64,000 bases of DNA from Rhodonellum sp041748555. GTDB taxonomy: Bacteria; Bacteroidota; Bacteroidia; Cytophagales; Cyclobacteriaceae. Position numbers and translations under genes: made by a program. Below are positions 44,536 to 54,586 of the stretch, one piece after another (the first letter of the stretch is position 1; each line of letters starts with the position of its first letter). Below the pieces are notes generated by a model, which was not told where the DNA came from, did no database searches, and saw nothing but the letters and a program-made list of their open reading frames with translations. Location of the stretch: assembly GCA_041748555.1 (NCBI GenBank), contig JBGTDA010000056.1:1-64000 (forward strand), read 5' to 3'.

Positions 44536-47500
44536 TGAATAACTATTTTTCCACCCTTTCTGTCAGAGGTTCCATCAACTTCTGAAATGAGCTCTAAGTC
44601 GTAAATATAAACTCCTTTTGCCGGATTTTTTGTTTTGTTATGCAAAAAATTCCATTCCAGATCCTCCAGAACTGATTCGGCTTTCACATAACGTTTTTGT
44701 GTTCTAAATATTTCGTTGCCCATCGTGGAGTAAACCCTCAGCACGACCAGTATGTTTTCTTTTGGCCTGTTATGGGATATTCTGAATTTGCTTTTTTCTG
44801 AGGCAGGATTGGGATAAGTCATATGTTCGAGAATCCGGACTTCGAGGCTGCCTTGAACAATAATTTCCTGACTCACCCTGCTGCTGTTTCCCACATTATC
44901 CCACGCCTCAAAAACAACGTCATTTTCACCTTCTTTAAATCCTTCCATCAAAGTTTGGATCTGCCCTATTTTATAGGTTCCATTATTTGCCTTAAAAGAT
45001 TCATTAAGTATAACGGGGGAATCACCATTTATACTGATGCTGATGTCCTGGCCTATGTTTTTAGGGGAAACATTGATTCCGCTTTCATCCTCAAGATTTA
45101 CCAGCAGAGGTATTTTAGTAGAATTAAAAGTGGGATTAAGTTCGGTACCATCTCCGAATTGCAAGGAAATTTTTGGTCCCTCCTGATCTATACTTTGGAG
45201 ATCAGAAGTTCCTCCAACAACTATATTTTGAGCACCCATTGCTTCTTGATTATCTGTTCCGATTTGAGCAAATACACGTATTTTCCCTGATCCGAATTCG
45301 TAATCGATGTTTTTGGGAATAAATATTTCAGAGGAAAAAACTCCATCGTTTACTTCGCCTGTTCCTTTGAAAAGAAAACCCCCTTCTTCCAAAAAGACCG
45401 TCGCTTCACTTTCATCACCCTTTGTCCGGATCTTGATTGGCTTGTCACTGATCATCAATTCGTAAATACCCTTTGCGCCCGGAACAAATGCTTGGGAAAC
45501 AGGATCCACAATACGACCGTTTATCCGGACTATCTGTTTTGCGTTTAAGGTGTCAGTTGAGAGTTCCAATGATATATCCAAAATCTCATCGATTTCAGTT
45601 TTCAAATCAGGCAGGGCCAATTTTAATGATGGATCACCTAAAAGTGAAAAATTCCTGTTGAAGGAGCCATTGAGACTATTGTTTTTAGTCCTGAGAAATA
45701 TGGTTCCCAGATCAGGATATTCGCCGTTTACCTGCTCAAAAACAGCCTCAATAAAAGCCTTGTTCAGGGCAAAATTAATACTGCTGAAAACAGGTCTTCC
45801 TGTGGTCAACATTCCGATGGCACCTTTGTTTTGAGCAAATAACATTTCTTCCGCACCAGACCTGATCAGGGGACTGTCATGTCTGCCAAATTCACACGTG
45901 GCGGTGACCATAAGCGGCAAAAATGGATTTTCCGGCCAATTTTCAAGATCCCTAATGTTAAAAACCTGCTCAGCTGTAAGCGTGGTTTCATTTCCATGGC
46001 CGATATAATTCAGGATCAGGACGCCTTCCTCCACTGTTTCCCTTAAGGTTTCCCTGGCCTGTGGAGAAATTTGTCCTGATGCAGACCGGATCTGTTCGAA
46101 CCTGTCCAAATAAAGCTTAATGATCTCGAATTCCGGGTTGTTTTTGTTCAAAAACCTGGCGTGGCTTTCAGCATCATTGAGATGAATGTTGTTGTCTGCA
46201 TCGTCTGCAAAAAAGGCTATCTTTCTTTTCCAATCCCCTTTGATGTTGGTTCCGTTTTCATATGCAATGATTTTACCCACCATTTCTGCGGCCTCTCTCA
46301 CATTTACAGCGGGGATTCTTCCGATGCCCAGCTGTAGAACTTCATCACCTGAGGGAGACTCTTTCCATTCCCCTTGTCCATGATTTACGAATCCAAAAAA
46401 ATCATCTGAACTATAGGTAGTTAGGGGATTAAGGCTGCTTCTCGAACTATATGTCGGAACAAGGTTAGGTCTTCCACCGACTTTTCCCTTATAATCATAT
46501 GTTCCTTTTCCAAAAAGCAAAATATTCTTCAATTGTTTTCCGGTTTGAAAATGAAAGGCGATAAAATTTCTGATTGCCACAACATCCCGAGTTCCATATC
46601 CAAAAGCATCATAAATATCTTCCAATAGGATTACTTTAGTTGCTATACCGCGTTCATTTTTGTGCGAAGCAAGGCGGTTTGCCTGAGAAATCAGCTGCTG
46701 TGAGGTAATGATAAGAAGAGGGGAACTGATCCGCAGGTTTCTGAGAGACATGTCCACCGGCTGAAAATCTCCCACAGGTTTTGTTTCATCCGGATCAAAA
46801 ACCACTATTTTATCACCCTGATTCAATGAATGGTTGCCTTTTAAATCCCGGATCTGAAAAGGATTTGTCACTTTCCATATTTTTTGATTCTCAGAGGATT
46901 GAATGTCGGCAATCGAATTATTTACATTATAATATATTCCATTTTGGAGATTTAAAGCTGAAAAATCAGCTCCCATTATCGCATAATCAATGTACCCGAC
47001 ACCGTTCACATCTCCCGTTCGGTAGTTAAGAGTGATATTGATTTTTGCATTTGAAGACTCCGCGAATTCGGCAAAAAACAGTTCCTCTCTCCCTTTGATA
47101 CCATATGTTGAATTCGTAATCGGGGGTATTGTTACGGTTTTAAGGCTTTGGCCATTGGCATTGATAGTGAAAATGTTTTCATTAAGAGATTGCCCCATCA
47201 ATTTGAAATCCAGCCACAGGTTATTTTCAGAACCTTCGGGTTTCGGGAAAGAAAAGGAAAAGGTCTGTCCATCAAAAATCGGGTCGGAATACCAATTTCT
47301 GCCTGAGGACAATAGATTCGCGGATTCCCACTTTAAAACCTGCAAATCGGCAAGAATACCGGATGGTGTATTTGGATTTTGGGTTTCAAGAATAGGGATT
47401 TCGGTAGAGGAAGTTTTTTTTCCGATCAGGTAGTAAAGTGTGTCTGAATAAAAATGATGCTGATAATTTAATTTTCCCTCGTTTATCAGGAACCGATGCG

Positions 47501-47798
47501 GACCTTCCAAATAGAAAAAAAGCGATTCTTCGGCTTTTTGGGTGGGAATGGAATGTAAACTTAAATCAGTACTGTCAAGTTTTTGGGGCAACATGCCAGG
47601 ATATCCATAAATTCCAATTTCATCCAGATTATCATACCCCAATTCTTTCGCTTGATTATGAGAAATATGATATATTCCTTCAGTTGTGACCGAAAACTTG
47701 AAATAAGCAGGATTCTGAGCAGATAGCTGAATGGATATTAAAAAGAAAACCAATACAAGAAATCTTTCTACCTTAATCTTTGCTCTCGGATTATTCAT
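44532..47798 (-). CDS. porU: Type IX secretion sortase PorU
   Basis: A 1088-residue surface cysteine protease of the gingipain (C25) type that cleaves the C-terminal signal of T9SS cargo and links the cargo to the surface glycolipid. A signal peptide ends near LSAQ (28). The beta-rich N-terminal half is followed by the catalytic domain (about 355-720) with LNYIGHGNETTL (His601) and VTATCEFGRHDSPL (Cys635). The C-terminal part holds Ig-like modules and ends with a sorting-like domain (TYPNPASEKSKFRISH onward), though PorU itself is retained. Coupled to pssA upstream (8-base overlap) and porV downstream (4-base overlap). Confidence 0.95.
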   Translation of the reverse strand: MNNPRAKIKVERFLVLVFFLISIQLSAQNPAYFKFSVTTEGIYHISHNQAKELGYDNLDEIGIYGYPGMLPQKLDSTDLSLHSIPTQKAEESLFFYLEGPHRFLINEGKLNYQHHFYSDTLYYLIGKKTSSTEIPILETQNPNTPSGILADLQVLKWESANLLSSGRNWYSDPIFDGQTFSFSFPKPEGSENNLWLDFKLMGQSLNENIFTINANGQSLKTVTIPPITNSTYGIKGREELFFAEFAESSNAKINITLNYRTGDVNGVGYIDYAIMGADFSALNLQNGIYYNVNNSIADIQSSENQKIWKVTNPFQIRDLKGNHSLNQGDKIVVFDPDETKPVGDFQPVDMSLRNLRISSPLLIITSQQLISQANRLASHKNERGIATKVILLEDIYDAFGYGTRDVVAIRNFIAFHFQTGKQLKNILLFGKGTYDYKGKVGGRPNLVPTYSSRSSLNPLTTYSSDDFFGFVNHGQGEWKESPSGDEVLQLGIGRIPAVNVREAAEMVGKIIAYENGTNIKGDWKRKIAFFADDADNNIHLNDAESHARFLNKNNPEFEIIKLYLDRFEQIRSASGQISPQARETLRETVEEGVLILNYIGHGNETTLTAEQVFNIRDLENWPENPFLPLMVTATCEFGRHDSPLIRSGAEEMLFAQNKGAIGMLTTGRPVFSSINFALNKAFIEAVFEQVNGEYPDLGTIFLRTKNNSLNGSFNRNFSLLGDPSLKLALPDLKTEIDEILDISLELSTDTLNAKQIVRINGRIVDPVSQAFVPGAKGIYELMISDKPIKIRTKGDESEATVFLEEGGFLFKGTGEVNDGVFSSEIFIPKNIDYEFGSGKIRVFAQIGTDNQEAMGAQNIVVGGTSDLQSIDQEGPKISLQFGDGTELNPTFNSTKIPLLVNLEDESGINVSPKNIGQDISISINGDSPVILNESFKANNGTYKIGQIQTLMEGFKEGENDVVFEAWDNVGNSSRVSQEIIVQGSLEVRILEHMTYPNPASEKSKFRISHNRPKENILVVLRVYSTMGNEIFRTQKRYVKAESVLEDLEWNFLHNKTKNPAKGVYIYDLELISEVDGTSDRKGGKIVIQ

Positions 47799-48486
47799 TT
47801 TTCGCTCTCACACTTTCAACTACAGAAAGTGCAATATAGGAAATAATCGCAATCGGGATTCCTGCAAAACCCCACAGAATGATACTGATCAAACCGATGA
47901 TTAAGGTCAAATAGCGGAAGATGTTGTCCTGAAAATTATAGTTCTTGAACTTCAATGCAATCAGTGGCAGTTCCGCAACCAATAGCAGGGACATGATTAT
48001 AGTGATTACAGCTAATGTATAAGGGTTGGATATGAAACCGCCCAAATCAGGAAAGCGCGCCGCAAAAAAAGGAAGAGAACTGATGAGCAAAGCATTGGCA
48101 GGTGTGGGAACGCCGATAAACCGATTGGATTGTCTTTCATCTATATTGAATTTTGCCAGTCGCAAAGCTGAAAAAATTCCAACCATCAAAGCAATAAACG
48201 GCATATAGGTATTATCAGATTCTATACCGATCCAGACAAAAAGGATAAATGCAGGCAGTACTCCAAAAGTCACCATATCTGCCAATGAGTCAAGCTGTTT
48301 TCCCAATTCCCCTTGGACTTTCAGAATTCTGGCAACAAACCCGTCAAAAAAATCAAAGACAGCTGCAATGAGAATGAAATATAACCCGTATTCCAGCTTT
48401 CCATCCAATACATAATAAATCCCAATCATTCCACTCAATAGATTCAGGGATGTCAATATGTTGGGTATGTGGTTCCTGATATTCAA
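47791..48486 (-). CDS. pssA: CDP-diacylglycerol--serine O-phosphatidyltransferase
   Basis: A 231-residue inner-membrane enzyme making phosphatidylserine, the precursor of phosphatidylethanolamine. The CDP-alcohol phosphotransferase motif is perfect: D45-x2-DG-x2-AR-x8-G-x3-D-x3-D70 (DFFDGFVARILKVQGELGKQ onward). About eight hydrophobic helices follow. The start is TTG at 48486, overlapping the stop of the MBL gene as TTGA, and the next in-frame Met would remove the first helix. The stop overlaps porU by eight bases. Confidence 0.93.
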   Translation of the reverse strand: MNIRNHIPNILTSLNLLSGMIGIYYVLDGKLEYGLYFILIAAVFDFFDGFVARILKVQGELGKQLDSLADMVTFGVLPAFILFVWIGIESDNTYMPFIALMVGIFSALRLAKFNIDERQSNRFIGVPTPANALLISSLPFFAARFPDLGGFISNPYTLAVITIIMSLLLVAELPLIALKFKNYNFQDNIFRYLTLIIGLISIILWGFAGIPIAIISYIALSVVESVRAKNE

Positions 48487-49139
48487 AATCCGGTTGCTTT
48501 CTGACCTACAAATGGGTTGTGGATTTTCTCCTCACCTATGGAAGTCTTCGGCCCGTGACCGGGATAAACAACCGTCTTGTCAGGCAGCAAAAACATTTTT
48601 TCTTTGATGGTTGTAATCAATGTATCATGATCGCCGCCCGGTAAATCCGTCCTGCCGATACTTCTTTGAAAAAGGGTATCACCCCCAACACAAATGCCTG
48701 TTTCAGAATGATAAAAAATCAGATGTCCGGGTGCATGACCGGGAACCAGATAAATTTCCAATATGGTGTTTCCAAACTGTATGGTGTCAGATTCACCGAT
48801 AAACCGATCAGCTTCAGTTTCTTCATATCCGGGAAAACCATAGTTGGAAGCGTAAGAAGAAACGGCTTTAAGAACCGGAACTTCATTGGTATGCATCAAA
48901 AGCGGTACCTGATATTCTCTTTTCACAAATGCATTTCCAAGAACGTGATCGATATGGCAATGGGTGTTGATCAACAGTTTGATTTTTAAATCCTCTTTGA
49001 GGATAAAAGCCACCAACATATCCCGTTCTTTTTTTTCATAACATCCCGGATCTATGATGACAGCTTCTTTCGTTTCATCAAAAAGAACGATGGTGTTTTC
49101 CCCAAAGGGGTTGAATGTGAAATTTTGAATCTTCAGCAT
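48483..49139 (-). CDS. MBL-fold metallohydrolase (glyoxalase II-like)
   Basis: A 218-residue protein. ATG 49139 (MLKIQNFTFNPFGENT) is the family-typical start; a longer frame to 49238 runs into the divergent gene. The zinc ligands are THCHIDH (His60, His62, Asp64, His65), VPGHAPGH, GGDTLF and YPGHGPKT. It is similar in size to the YcbL-type glyoxalase II group and to persulfide hydrolases, and I cannot decide between these. It heads the chain to pssA, porU, porV and the M16-like gene through a TTGA overlap. Confidence 0.88.
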   Translation of the reverse strand: MLKIQNFTFNPFGENTIVLFDETKEAVIIDPGCYEKKERDMLVAFILKEDLKIKLLINTHCHIDHVLGNAFVKREYQVPLLMHTNEVPVLKAVSSYASNYGFPGYEETEADRFIGESDTIQFGNTILEIYLVPGHAPGHLIFYHSETGICVGGDTLFQRSIGRTDLPGGDHDTLITTIKEKMFLLPDKTVVYPGHGPKTSIGEEKIHNPFVGQKATGF

Positions 49140-49194
49140 AATCAAACATTTACTTGAATACCTAAAATAACGAAGAAAGAATTTAATTTTGGAC

Positions 49195-50247
49195 ATGGAA
49201 GTTGATTTTTTACTCATAGGCCAGGGTTTGGCCGGCACAGGTTTATCCTTTAGATTATTGGAGGAGGGAAAATCGGTGATGTTGCTTGATCTGCCCGATG
49301 AAAACAGAAGCAGTAGAGTTGCTGCGGGAATTTATAATCCCATCACAGGACGTAATTTGGTGAAGACCTGGAATGCTGATCTTCTTTTTCCTGAAATCGA
49401 GCCCTTTTTCAATAAATTGGAAAGCGTTTTAGGTGAAAAATATATACACAAAAGGCCTGTCTACATTCCTTTTTTGAATATTGAGGAGCAAAATGAATGG
49501 ATGGGGAAAAGCGGGGAGGATGGTTTTCAGGATTATTTGGAATGGATCGGAACCAATAGTCTTTATGATGAGGTCAATGACCCTTTTGGAGGAATAATGC
49601 TGAAAATGACCGGTTATGTAAATATTGCAGCGCTCCTTGACAGCTATTCGGATTTTTTGAAAAGCCAAAACAGTTTGTTGGAAGAGAAATACGATGAAAA
49701 ACAATTGATTGTAAATCGAGTGGGAATTTCGTATAAGAATATCAATGCAAAAGGCGTTATTTATTGTAATGGAATAGGATCGATGCAAAGTAGATTTTTT
49801 GAGAATCTACCTTTTGCCCCGGTTAAGGGAGAAATTCTTGATATTGAGCAGGATTTTAAGCCTGATGAAATCATCAATCGGGGAGTTTTCCGTATATTCC
49901 TTCCCAATGGATTGATCAGATTGGGTTCCACCTATACCTGGAACGACATGGATCTTAACTCTACTGAAGCAGCTAAAAAGGAGTTGTTGGATAAATTGGA
50001 TAAATTGGTACTACTGAAAGATAAAAAAGTGATTTATCATAAAACCGGAATACGACCGGCGACAAAAGACAGAAAACCGTTTTTAGGAAAACATCCTGAT
50101 TATGAAAACGTTTATATTTTCAATGGATTTGGGGCTAAAGGCGTTTCTTTAATTCCATACTACAGTAAAATAATGGCAGAATTACTTATAAATGGAAAGT
50201 CACCCGAAAAAGAAGTAGATCTAAGTCGTTTTTTTAATTATATTTAA
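49195..50247 (+). CDS. FAD-dependent oxidoreductase (DAO-like)
   Basis: A 350-residue flavoprotein. ATG 49195 is preferred over TTG two codons earlier. The FAD loop VDFLLIGQGLAGTGLSFRLL (about 3-22), RVAAGIYNPITGR, then APVKGEILDI and the C-terminal TGIRPATKDRKPFLGKHP with NGFGAKGVSLIPYYS fit the D-amino-acid oxidase/MnmC2-like group. There is no methyltransferase domain, and the substrate is unknown. It starts 55 bases from the divergent MBL gene. The next gene follows after 21 bases. Confidence 0.88.
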   Translation: MEVDFLLIGQGLAGTGLSFRLLEEGKSVMLLDLPDENRSSRVAAGIYNPITGRNLVKTWNADLLFPEIEPFFNKLESVLGEKYIHKRPVYIPFLNIEEQNEWMGKSGEDGFQDYLEWIGTNSLYDEVNDPFGGIMLKMTGYVNIAALLDSYSDFLKSQNSLLEEKYDEKQLIVNRVGISYKNINAKGVIYCNGIGSMQSRFFENLPFAPVKGEILDIEQDFKPDEIINRGVFRIFLPNGLIRLGSTYTWNDMDLNSTEAAKKELLDKLDKLVLLKDKKVIYHKTGIRPATKDRKPFLGKHPDYENVYIFNGFGAKGVSLIPYYSKIMAELLINGKSPEKEVDLSRFFNYI

Positions 50248-50268
50248 AATCAAAGTATACCTCATCGA

Positions 50269-53200
50269 ATGAAGAATAAGATTTTTATTTGGGTTTTTGT
50301 CTTTGGATTCATCCTTAGCTTCAATGGCCTCCAAGCACAATTTGACCAGGAGAGATTTGGAAAAAACCGTATCCAGCATCAGGGAATGGAGTGGTATTTT
50401 TTCAGCTCCAATAATTTTGAGGTCTACTACTATGACGGTGGCATGAACAATGCCCGTATGGCGATAGATTACCTTGAGGGGGAATTTGACAGATTGACAC
50501 AGTTGATTGGTTATGTAGCTTATACAAAACCTAAGGTATTTATTTATAATTCTCCTGAAGAAATTCTTCAAAGTAATCTTGACCTGAATAAGGATGAGTA
50601 TACTATTGACGGCCAGACCTTTTTCAGTCGGCTTTTGGCAGAGGTGGCATACCCGGGAAATTGGGAAGAATTCAAAGAAGACCTGATTTACGGTACTTCA
50701 AAAGTTATAATAGAGGAAATGCTTTACGGATCCACTGTGGCTGATGCTTTCCAATCCAACCTGATCAACAGTTTTCCTGAGTGGTATATTGAAGGGGCTG
50801 CTATGTATCTTGCAAAAGGATGGAGCAGGGAAATGGATGATTATATCCGACATTATTTCCGGGATGACAAAAAGCCTAAGCTACACCGGCTACAGGAAAA
50901 GGAAGCGATTTTAGTAGGCCAGTCGGTTTGGAATTATTTAGTCGAGAAATATGGCAGAAGATACATATCGAGCGTCCTTAATCTAAGCAGGATTAACAGA
51001 AACGAAGAAAACAGCATTGCAAACACGATCGGAGTCAATTACAAAACTTTCATGGATCAGTGGCAGGAATTTTATACAACAGTGAACAAGCCCGTTCTCA
51101 CAACTTTTAAAGACGTCCCTACCACCAATCAAATTGCAGAAACATCTACCTCAGTGGTTGGAGGAATATATAGTATCAAATTCAGCCCGGATGCAAAAAA
51201 CCTCGCATATGTCATCAACAGCGGTGGAAGATATAAAGTACAGGTGAGAGATCTAATCAATAACCGGGAGCGGACCATTTACTCCGGCGGGGCTGTTTCC
51301 GAAGATCAACCCGTGAATCTTACTACCCCTGTTATAGCTTGGCGGGATACCTTAAGCCTTGCCATTGCGACATTCCGCAGAGGTACAACTACTTTGCGGC
51401 TAAGAGCCATTGACGGCTCGTCTCAGGACAGGATCTTCCTTAGGAACATTACCCAGATTCTGAGTATAGACTTTAATTCCACAGGAAGAAATATGGTAAT
51501 TTCGGCTATTTCAAATGGAAAAACCGATGTGTTCTCTTTGAACGTGAGAGGGCAGGGTAGGAGAATTACCAATGATGTTTTTGACAATTTCGACCCCGTT
51601 TTCCTGAATGATTCCACAATCATTTATGTTTCCAATTTCACCGAATTACCGGATTCTCTTCTAACAAAAACCCCTGATGTTAAAATTCTTCCTGATTATT
51701 TCAACATCTTCAGGATAGATGTGGGAGATACTTTGATTACAAGGAAGTTGACCAATGTCAATAACAAAAACACTAATCCCAGGATCCTTAACGGAAATAA
51801 CCTCTTGCATCTGAGTGACCAAAGCGGAATTAAAAATCTGATGAGATTGAGTATTTCCAATGGCGTTTCCAGTCAGGTTTCTGCCTATAACAAAAGCATT
51901 GAAAGCTTTGATTATTCGTCAAGATTAAACAGAATAGCATTTTCTTACAGAGATGGAAACCAGAGTAAACTGGTCATAGAGCCTTTTAGTAACTTAGACC
52001 AGTTTACTCCAAGTACACCCAGAGTCCAACTGTCTCAGGCAAAAAAGCTGACAGAAAGAATTTCCGCAAGGAGAACTGAAATGCCGGTTGTCAATCAGGA
52101 CACAATTCGCAGTCAGGATACAGTTGGTGAAACAGTGAGAGATACCACTTTAAACCTCCAACTGGAAGATTTAATCCTCGAAGGAAAAACCACTGAATCT
52201 AGCGGAATTGATCAGCGCACGGCCCTAGACACAATTCCAAAAAGAAACCAATCCGGAAGCATCAACACGGATAAGCTAAGATTTGAAAGAAAAGGTGGGA
52301 TTGATACTGACAATTATACGTTCGATACCATACCATCATTGGACGACCCTACCTCCGGAAGAACTCAATTATCATCTTCAAGAAATAATATTCTGGATAA
52401 TTTCCGTAGGCAAAGCATGCAAAAAAAGATCACGGGACCGGCAAGGATGAATCCTCAATTCATAACCAGTAGTTTGAAGACCTATTTCGTCGTGGATCCG
52501 TTGCGGGGTTTTGGGATTAGTCTAAATGGAGAAATGACAGATCTGTTGGATAATCATTTATTTCAGGGTGGTATAATGACCACGATGGATTTTAGATCGG
52601 GTGGGGATATCTATTTTGAATATGAATATCTGAAGCATAGAATTGATTTTAGAGGAAGATTTGACCGCAAAAGTTTGCAAAGGGAAGAAGGTGATCTGAC
52701 CTCTCAAAAATATATCCTGACCAAGGCCGAATTGGGCTTATCATATCCATTGAACGTTCACAGCAGGTTTTCTCTTGCACCGTTTATTGCAAAATCCCAA
52801 TATTTTAATCTAAATGCTGATTCCATTGTAAGGGGGGTAGTTCCTGAACAAAATCAATTGAATATCAATTATGCAGGTGCCCGGCTCGAATTTGTGATCG
52901 ACAAAACTAATCAGCTTGGACTTTATATGCAGCAGGGATTGAAAGGTAAAGTCGGTGCTGTACATTATCAGGGCCTGAACATGGGAGAAAGATCATTTTC
53001 AAATATTTATTTAGATTTCAGAAATTACCAAAAAATCCATAAAAACATCACCTTGGCTACCCGATTATTTGCCGGGTCCTTTAGAGGAAACAATCCCCAA
53101 TCATATCTGGTAGGTGGAATGGACAATTGGTTATTCAACCAGTTTTATAGACCTCCAAGCAACAGACCTGAAAGCTCTCCCGTACGGAATGCCAGCGGCA

Positions 53201-53637
53201 CTGAAAATTCCAATATTTTATTTGCGGAATTCGTGGATTTGAGGGGATATGACTATGATGAAATACGCGGAAGGAATGTGATAACTTTTACAGCCGAATT
53301 GAGGATACCTCTTTTTGCATATCTTTCGAGAGGAAACATAACTTCCAATTTCATTAAAAATTTCCAGATGGTAGCATTTTATGATGCCGGATCTTCCTGG
53401 GACGATTCCGCGCCATGGGAACGGGTCAATGACCAAAACACTGAAGTGATCAATACAGAAGGATCACCCTTCGTCATTACTTTAAACAACTTTAATAATC
53501 CTTGGCTTCAAAGTTATGGGGCCGGCATACGTACTGTTTTGCTTAATTATTATGTGAAATTCGATCTCGCAAGACCCATACGAAACTATCAGCAGGAAGA
53601 TCTTAAATTTTATGTTTCTTTGGGGTACAATTTCTAA
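50269..53637 (+). CDS. Secreted pseudozincin / TolB-like propeller / Omp85-like barrel protein
   Basis: A 1122-residue protein with a signal peptide (MKNKIFIWVF to LQAQ, about 24). Part 1 (about 40-290) resembles a gluzincin: VIIEEMLYG (146-154) sits where HExxH is expected, but both His are lost, while WYIEGAAMYLAKG (172-184) keeps the downstream Glu region. Part 2 (about 295-620) has TolB/PD40 blades (YSIKFSPDAKNLAYVIN). After a low-complexity linker (about 620-730), Part 3 (about 740-1122) looks like an outer membrane barrel ending in an aromatic residue (YVSLGYNF). Similar proteins are annotated as TolB-like in Bacteroidota. The role is unknown, with outer-membrane biogenesis or secretion plausible. 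Confidence 0.85.
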   Translation: MKNKIFIWVFVFGFILSFNGLQAQFDQERFGKNRIQHQGMEWYFFSSNNFEVYYYDGGMNNARMAIDYLEGEFDRLTQLIGYVAYTKPKVFIYNSPEEILQSNLDLNKDEYTIDGQTFFSRLLAEVAYPGNWEEFKEDLIYGTSKVIIEEMLYGSTVADAFQSNLINSFPEWYIEGAAMYLAKGWSREMDDYIRHYFRDDKKPKLHRLQEKEAILVGQSVWNYLVEKYGRRYISSVLNLSRINRNEENSIANTIGVNYKTFMDQWQEFYTTVNKPVLTTFKDVPTTNQIAETSTSVVGGIYSIKFSPDAKNLAYVINSGGRYKVQVRDLINNRERTIYSGGAVSEDQPVNLTTPVIAWRDTLSLAIATFRRGTTTLRLRAIDGSSQDRIFLRNITQILSIDFNSTGRNMVISAISNGKTDVFSLNVRGQGRRITNDVFDNFDPVFLNDSTIIYVSNFTELPDSLLTKTPDVKILPDYFNIFRIDVGDTLITRKLTNVNNKNTNPRILNGNNLLHLSDQSGIKNLMRLSISNGVSSQVSAYNKSIESFDYSSRLNRIAFSYRDGNQSKLVIEPFSNLDQFTPSTPRVQLSQAKKLTERISARRTEMPVVNQDTIRSQDTVGETVRDTTLNLQLEDLILEGKTTESSGIDQRTALDTIPKRNQSGSINTDKLRFERKGGIDTDNYTFDTIPSLDDPTSGRTQLSSSRNNILDNFRRQSMQKKITGPARMNPQFITSSLKTYFVVDPLRGFGISLNGEMTDLLDNHLFQGGIMTTMDFRSGGDIYFEYEYLKHRIDFRGRFDRKSLQREEGDLTSQKYILTKAELGLSYPLNVHSRFSLAPFIAKSQYFNLNADSIVRGVVPEQNQLNINYAGARLEFVIDKTNQLGLYMQQGLKGKVGAVHYQGLNMGERSFSNIYLDFRNYQKIHKNITLATRLFAGSFRGNNPQSYLVGGMDNWLFNQFYRPPSNRPESSPVRNASGTENSNILFAEFVDLRGYDYDEIRGRNVITFTAELRIPLFAYLSRGNITSNFIKNFQMVAFYDAGSSWDDSAPWERVNDQNTEVINTEGSPFVITLNNFNNPWLQSYGAGIRTVLLNYYVKFDLARPIRNYQQEDLKFYVSLGYNF

Positions 53638-53657
53638 TTACCCGTTAATTTCCTATT

Positions 53658-54536
53658 ATGATAAAATCAATGACAGGCTATGGAGTGGCAGGTTTTGAAA
53701 ATGACAAATATACAATCAGTGTCGAAGTAAAAACATTGAATTCCAAATTTCTTGACCTTTCTATCCGCAGTCCACGTCAGTTTTCTGATAAAGAACTTGA
53801 AATAAGAAACATGGTGAGTGCGATCTTAGAAAGGGGCAAGGTGAATATTTCTCTGGATTTTAATAATAAAATTGGCTTGGAACTTCCTGTAAGTATCAAC
53901 GGTGATTTGTTTGAATCATATTATAAGGAATATCAGGCATTGGCTCTAAAAGTGAATGCTGACCTTGCAGACCTTTTTAAAATCTCTCTTCAATCTCCAA
54001 ATGTTATTACCAATTCTGTGGAAAGAACATCGGGTGAGGAGGAGTGGGAAGCTGTCCGAGGAGTTATAAAAGACGCTTTGCAGAATTGTGACCAGTTTAG
54101 AGTTGATGAAGGAAATGTTTTAGAACAAAAATTTTCAGAAACCCTTGTTGTAATCCGAAAAGGTCTGGATCAGATCAAAGAGATTGATCCCGTCAGAAAA
54201 AATAGAATAAGAGAAAGAATCCGTAACAATTTCAAAGATTGGTTGGAAGAAAACAGCTTTGATGCCAACAGGTTTGAGCAGGAGCTGATTTATTATTTTG
54301 AAAAGGTGGATATCACAGAGGAACTGGTGAGGCTGGAGACTCATCTTGATTACTTCACCAAAAACTTAAAAGATGAATCCAATCAGGGTAAAAAACTTGG
54401 TTTTATAAGTCAGGAGTTGGGAAGAGAAATCAACACAATAGGTTCAAAAGCCAACGACGCCCAAATCCAAAAACAAGTGATCGTAATGAAGGATGAATTG
54501 GAAAAAATCAAAGAACAAGCCTTGAATATTCTTTAA
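53658..54536 (+). CDS. yicC: YicC/YloC family endoribonuclease
   Basis: A 292-residue protein. The N-terminal MIKSMTGYGVAGFENDKYTI is the invariant YicC start, followed by LNSKFLDLSIRSPRQFSDKE. The C-terminal EELVRLETHLDYFTKNL and GKKLGFISQELGREINTIGS match the DUF1732 part. YicC proteins are now known as ribonucleases that act on structured RNA. It is the last gene before a perfect terminator, 20 bases after the barrel gene. Confidence 0.96.
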   Translation: MIKSMTGYGVAGFENDKYTISVEVKTLNSKFLDLSIRSPRQFSDKELEIRNMVSAILERGKVNISLDFNNKIGLELPVSINGDLFESYYKEYQALALKVNADLADLFKISLQSPNVITNSVERTSGEEEWEAVRGVIKDALQNCDQFRVDEGNVLEQKFSETLVVIRKGLDQIKEIDPVRKNRIRERIRNNFKDWLEENSFDANRFEQELIYYFEKVDITEELVRLETHLDYFTKNLKDESNQGKKLGFISQELGREINTIGSKANDAQIQKQVIVMKDELEKIKEQALNIL

Positions 54537-54550
54537 AAAAGAATGGAAAT

Positions 54551-54580
54551 AAAAAAAGGGACTATCGAGTCCCTTTTTTT
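54551..54580. terminator. Perfect bidirectional intrinsic terminator
   Basis: AAAAAAAGGGACT, loop ATCG, AGTCCCTTTTTTT: a 13-bp perfect stem with T-runs on both strands, between yicC and the convergent tonB gene. Confidence 0.95.
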
Positions 54581-54586
54581 GGTTGA

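Noticed and set aside
49184..49191. TAATTTTG -7-like box before the FAD oxidoreductase
   Set aside because: Only three bases separate it from the ATG, too short for transcription to start before the gene.
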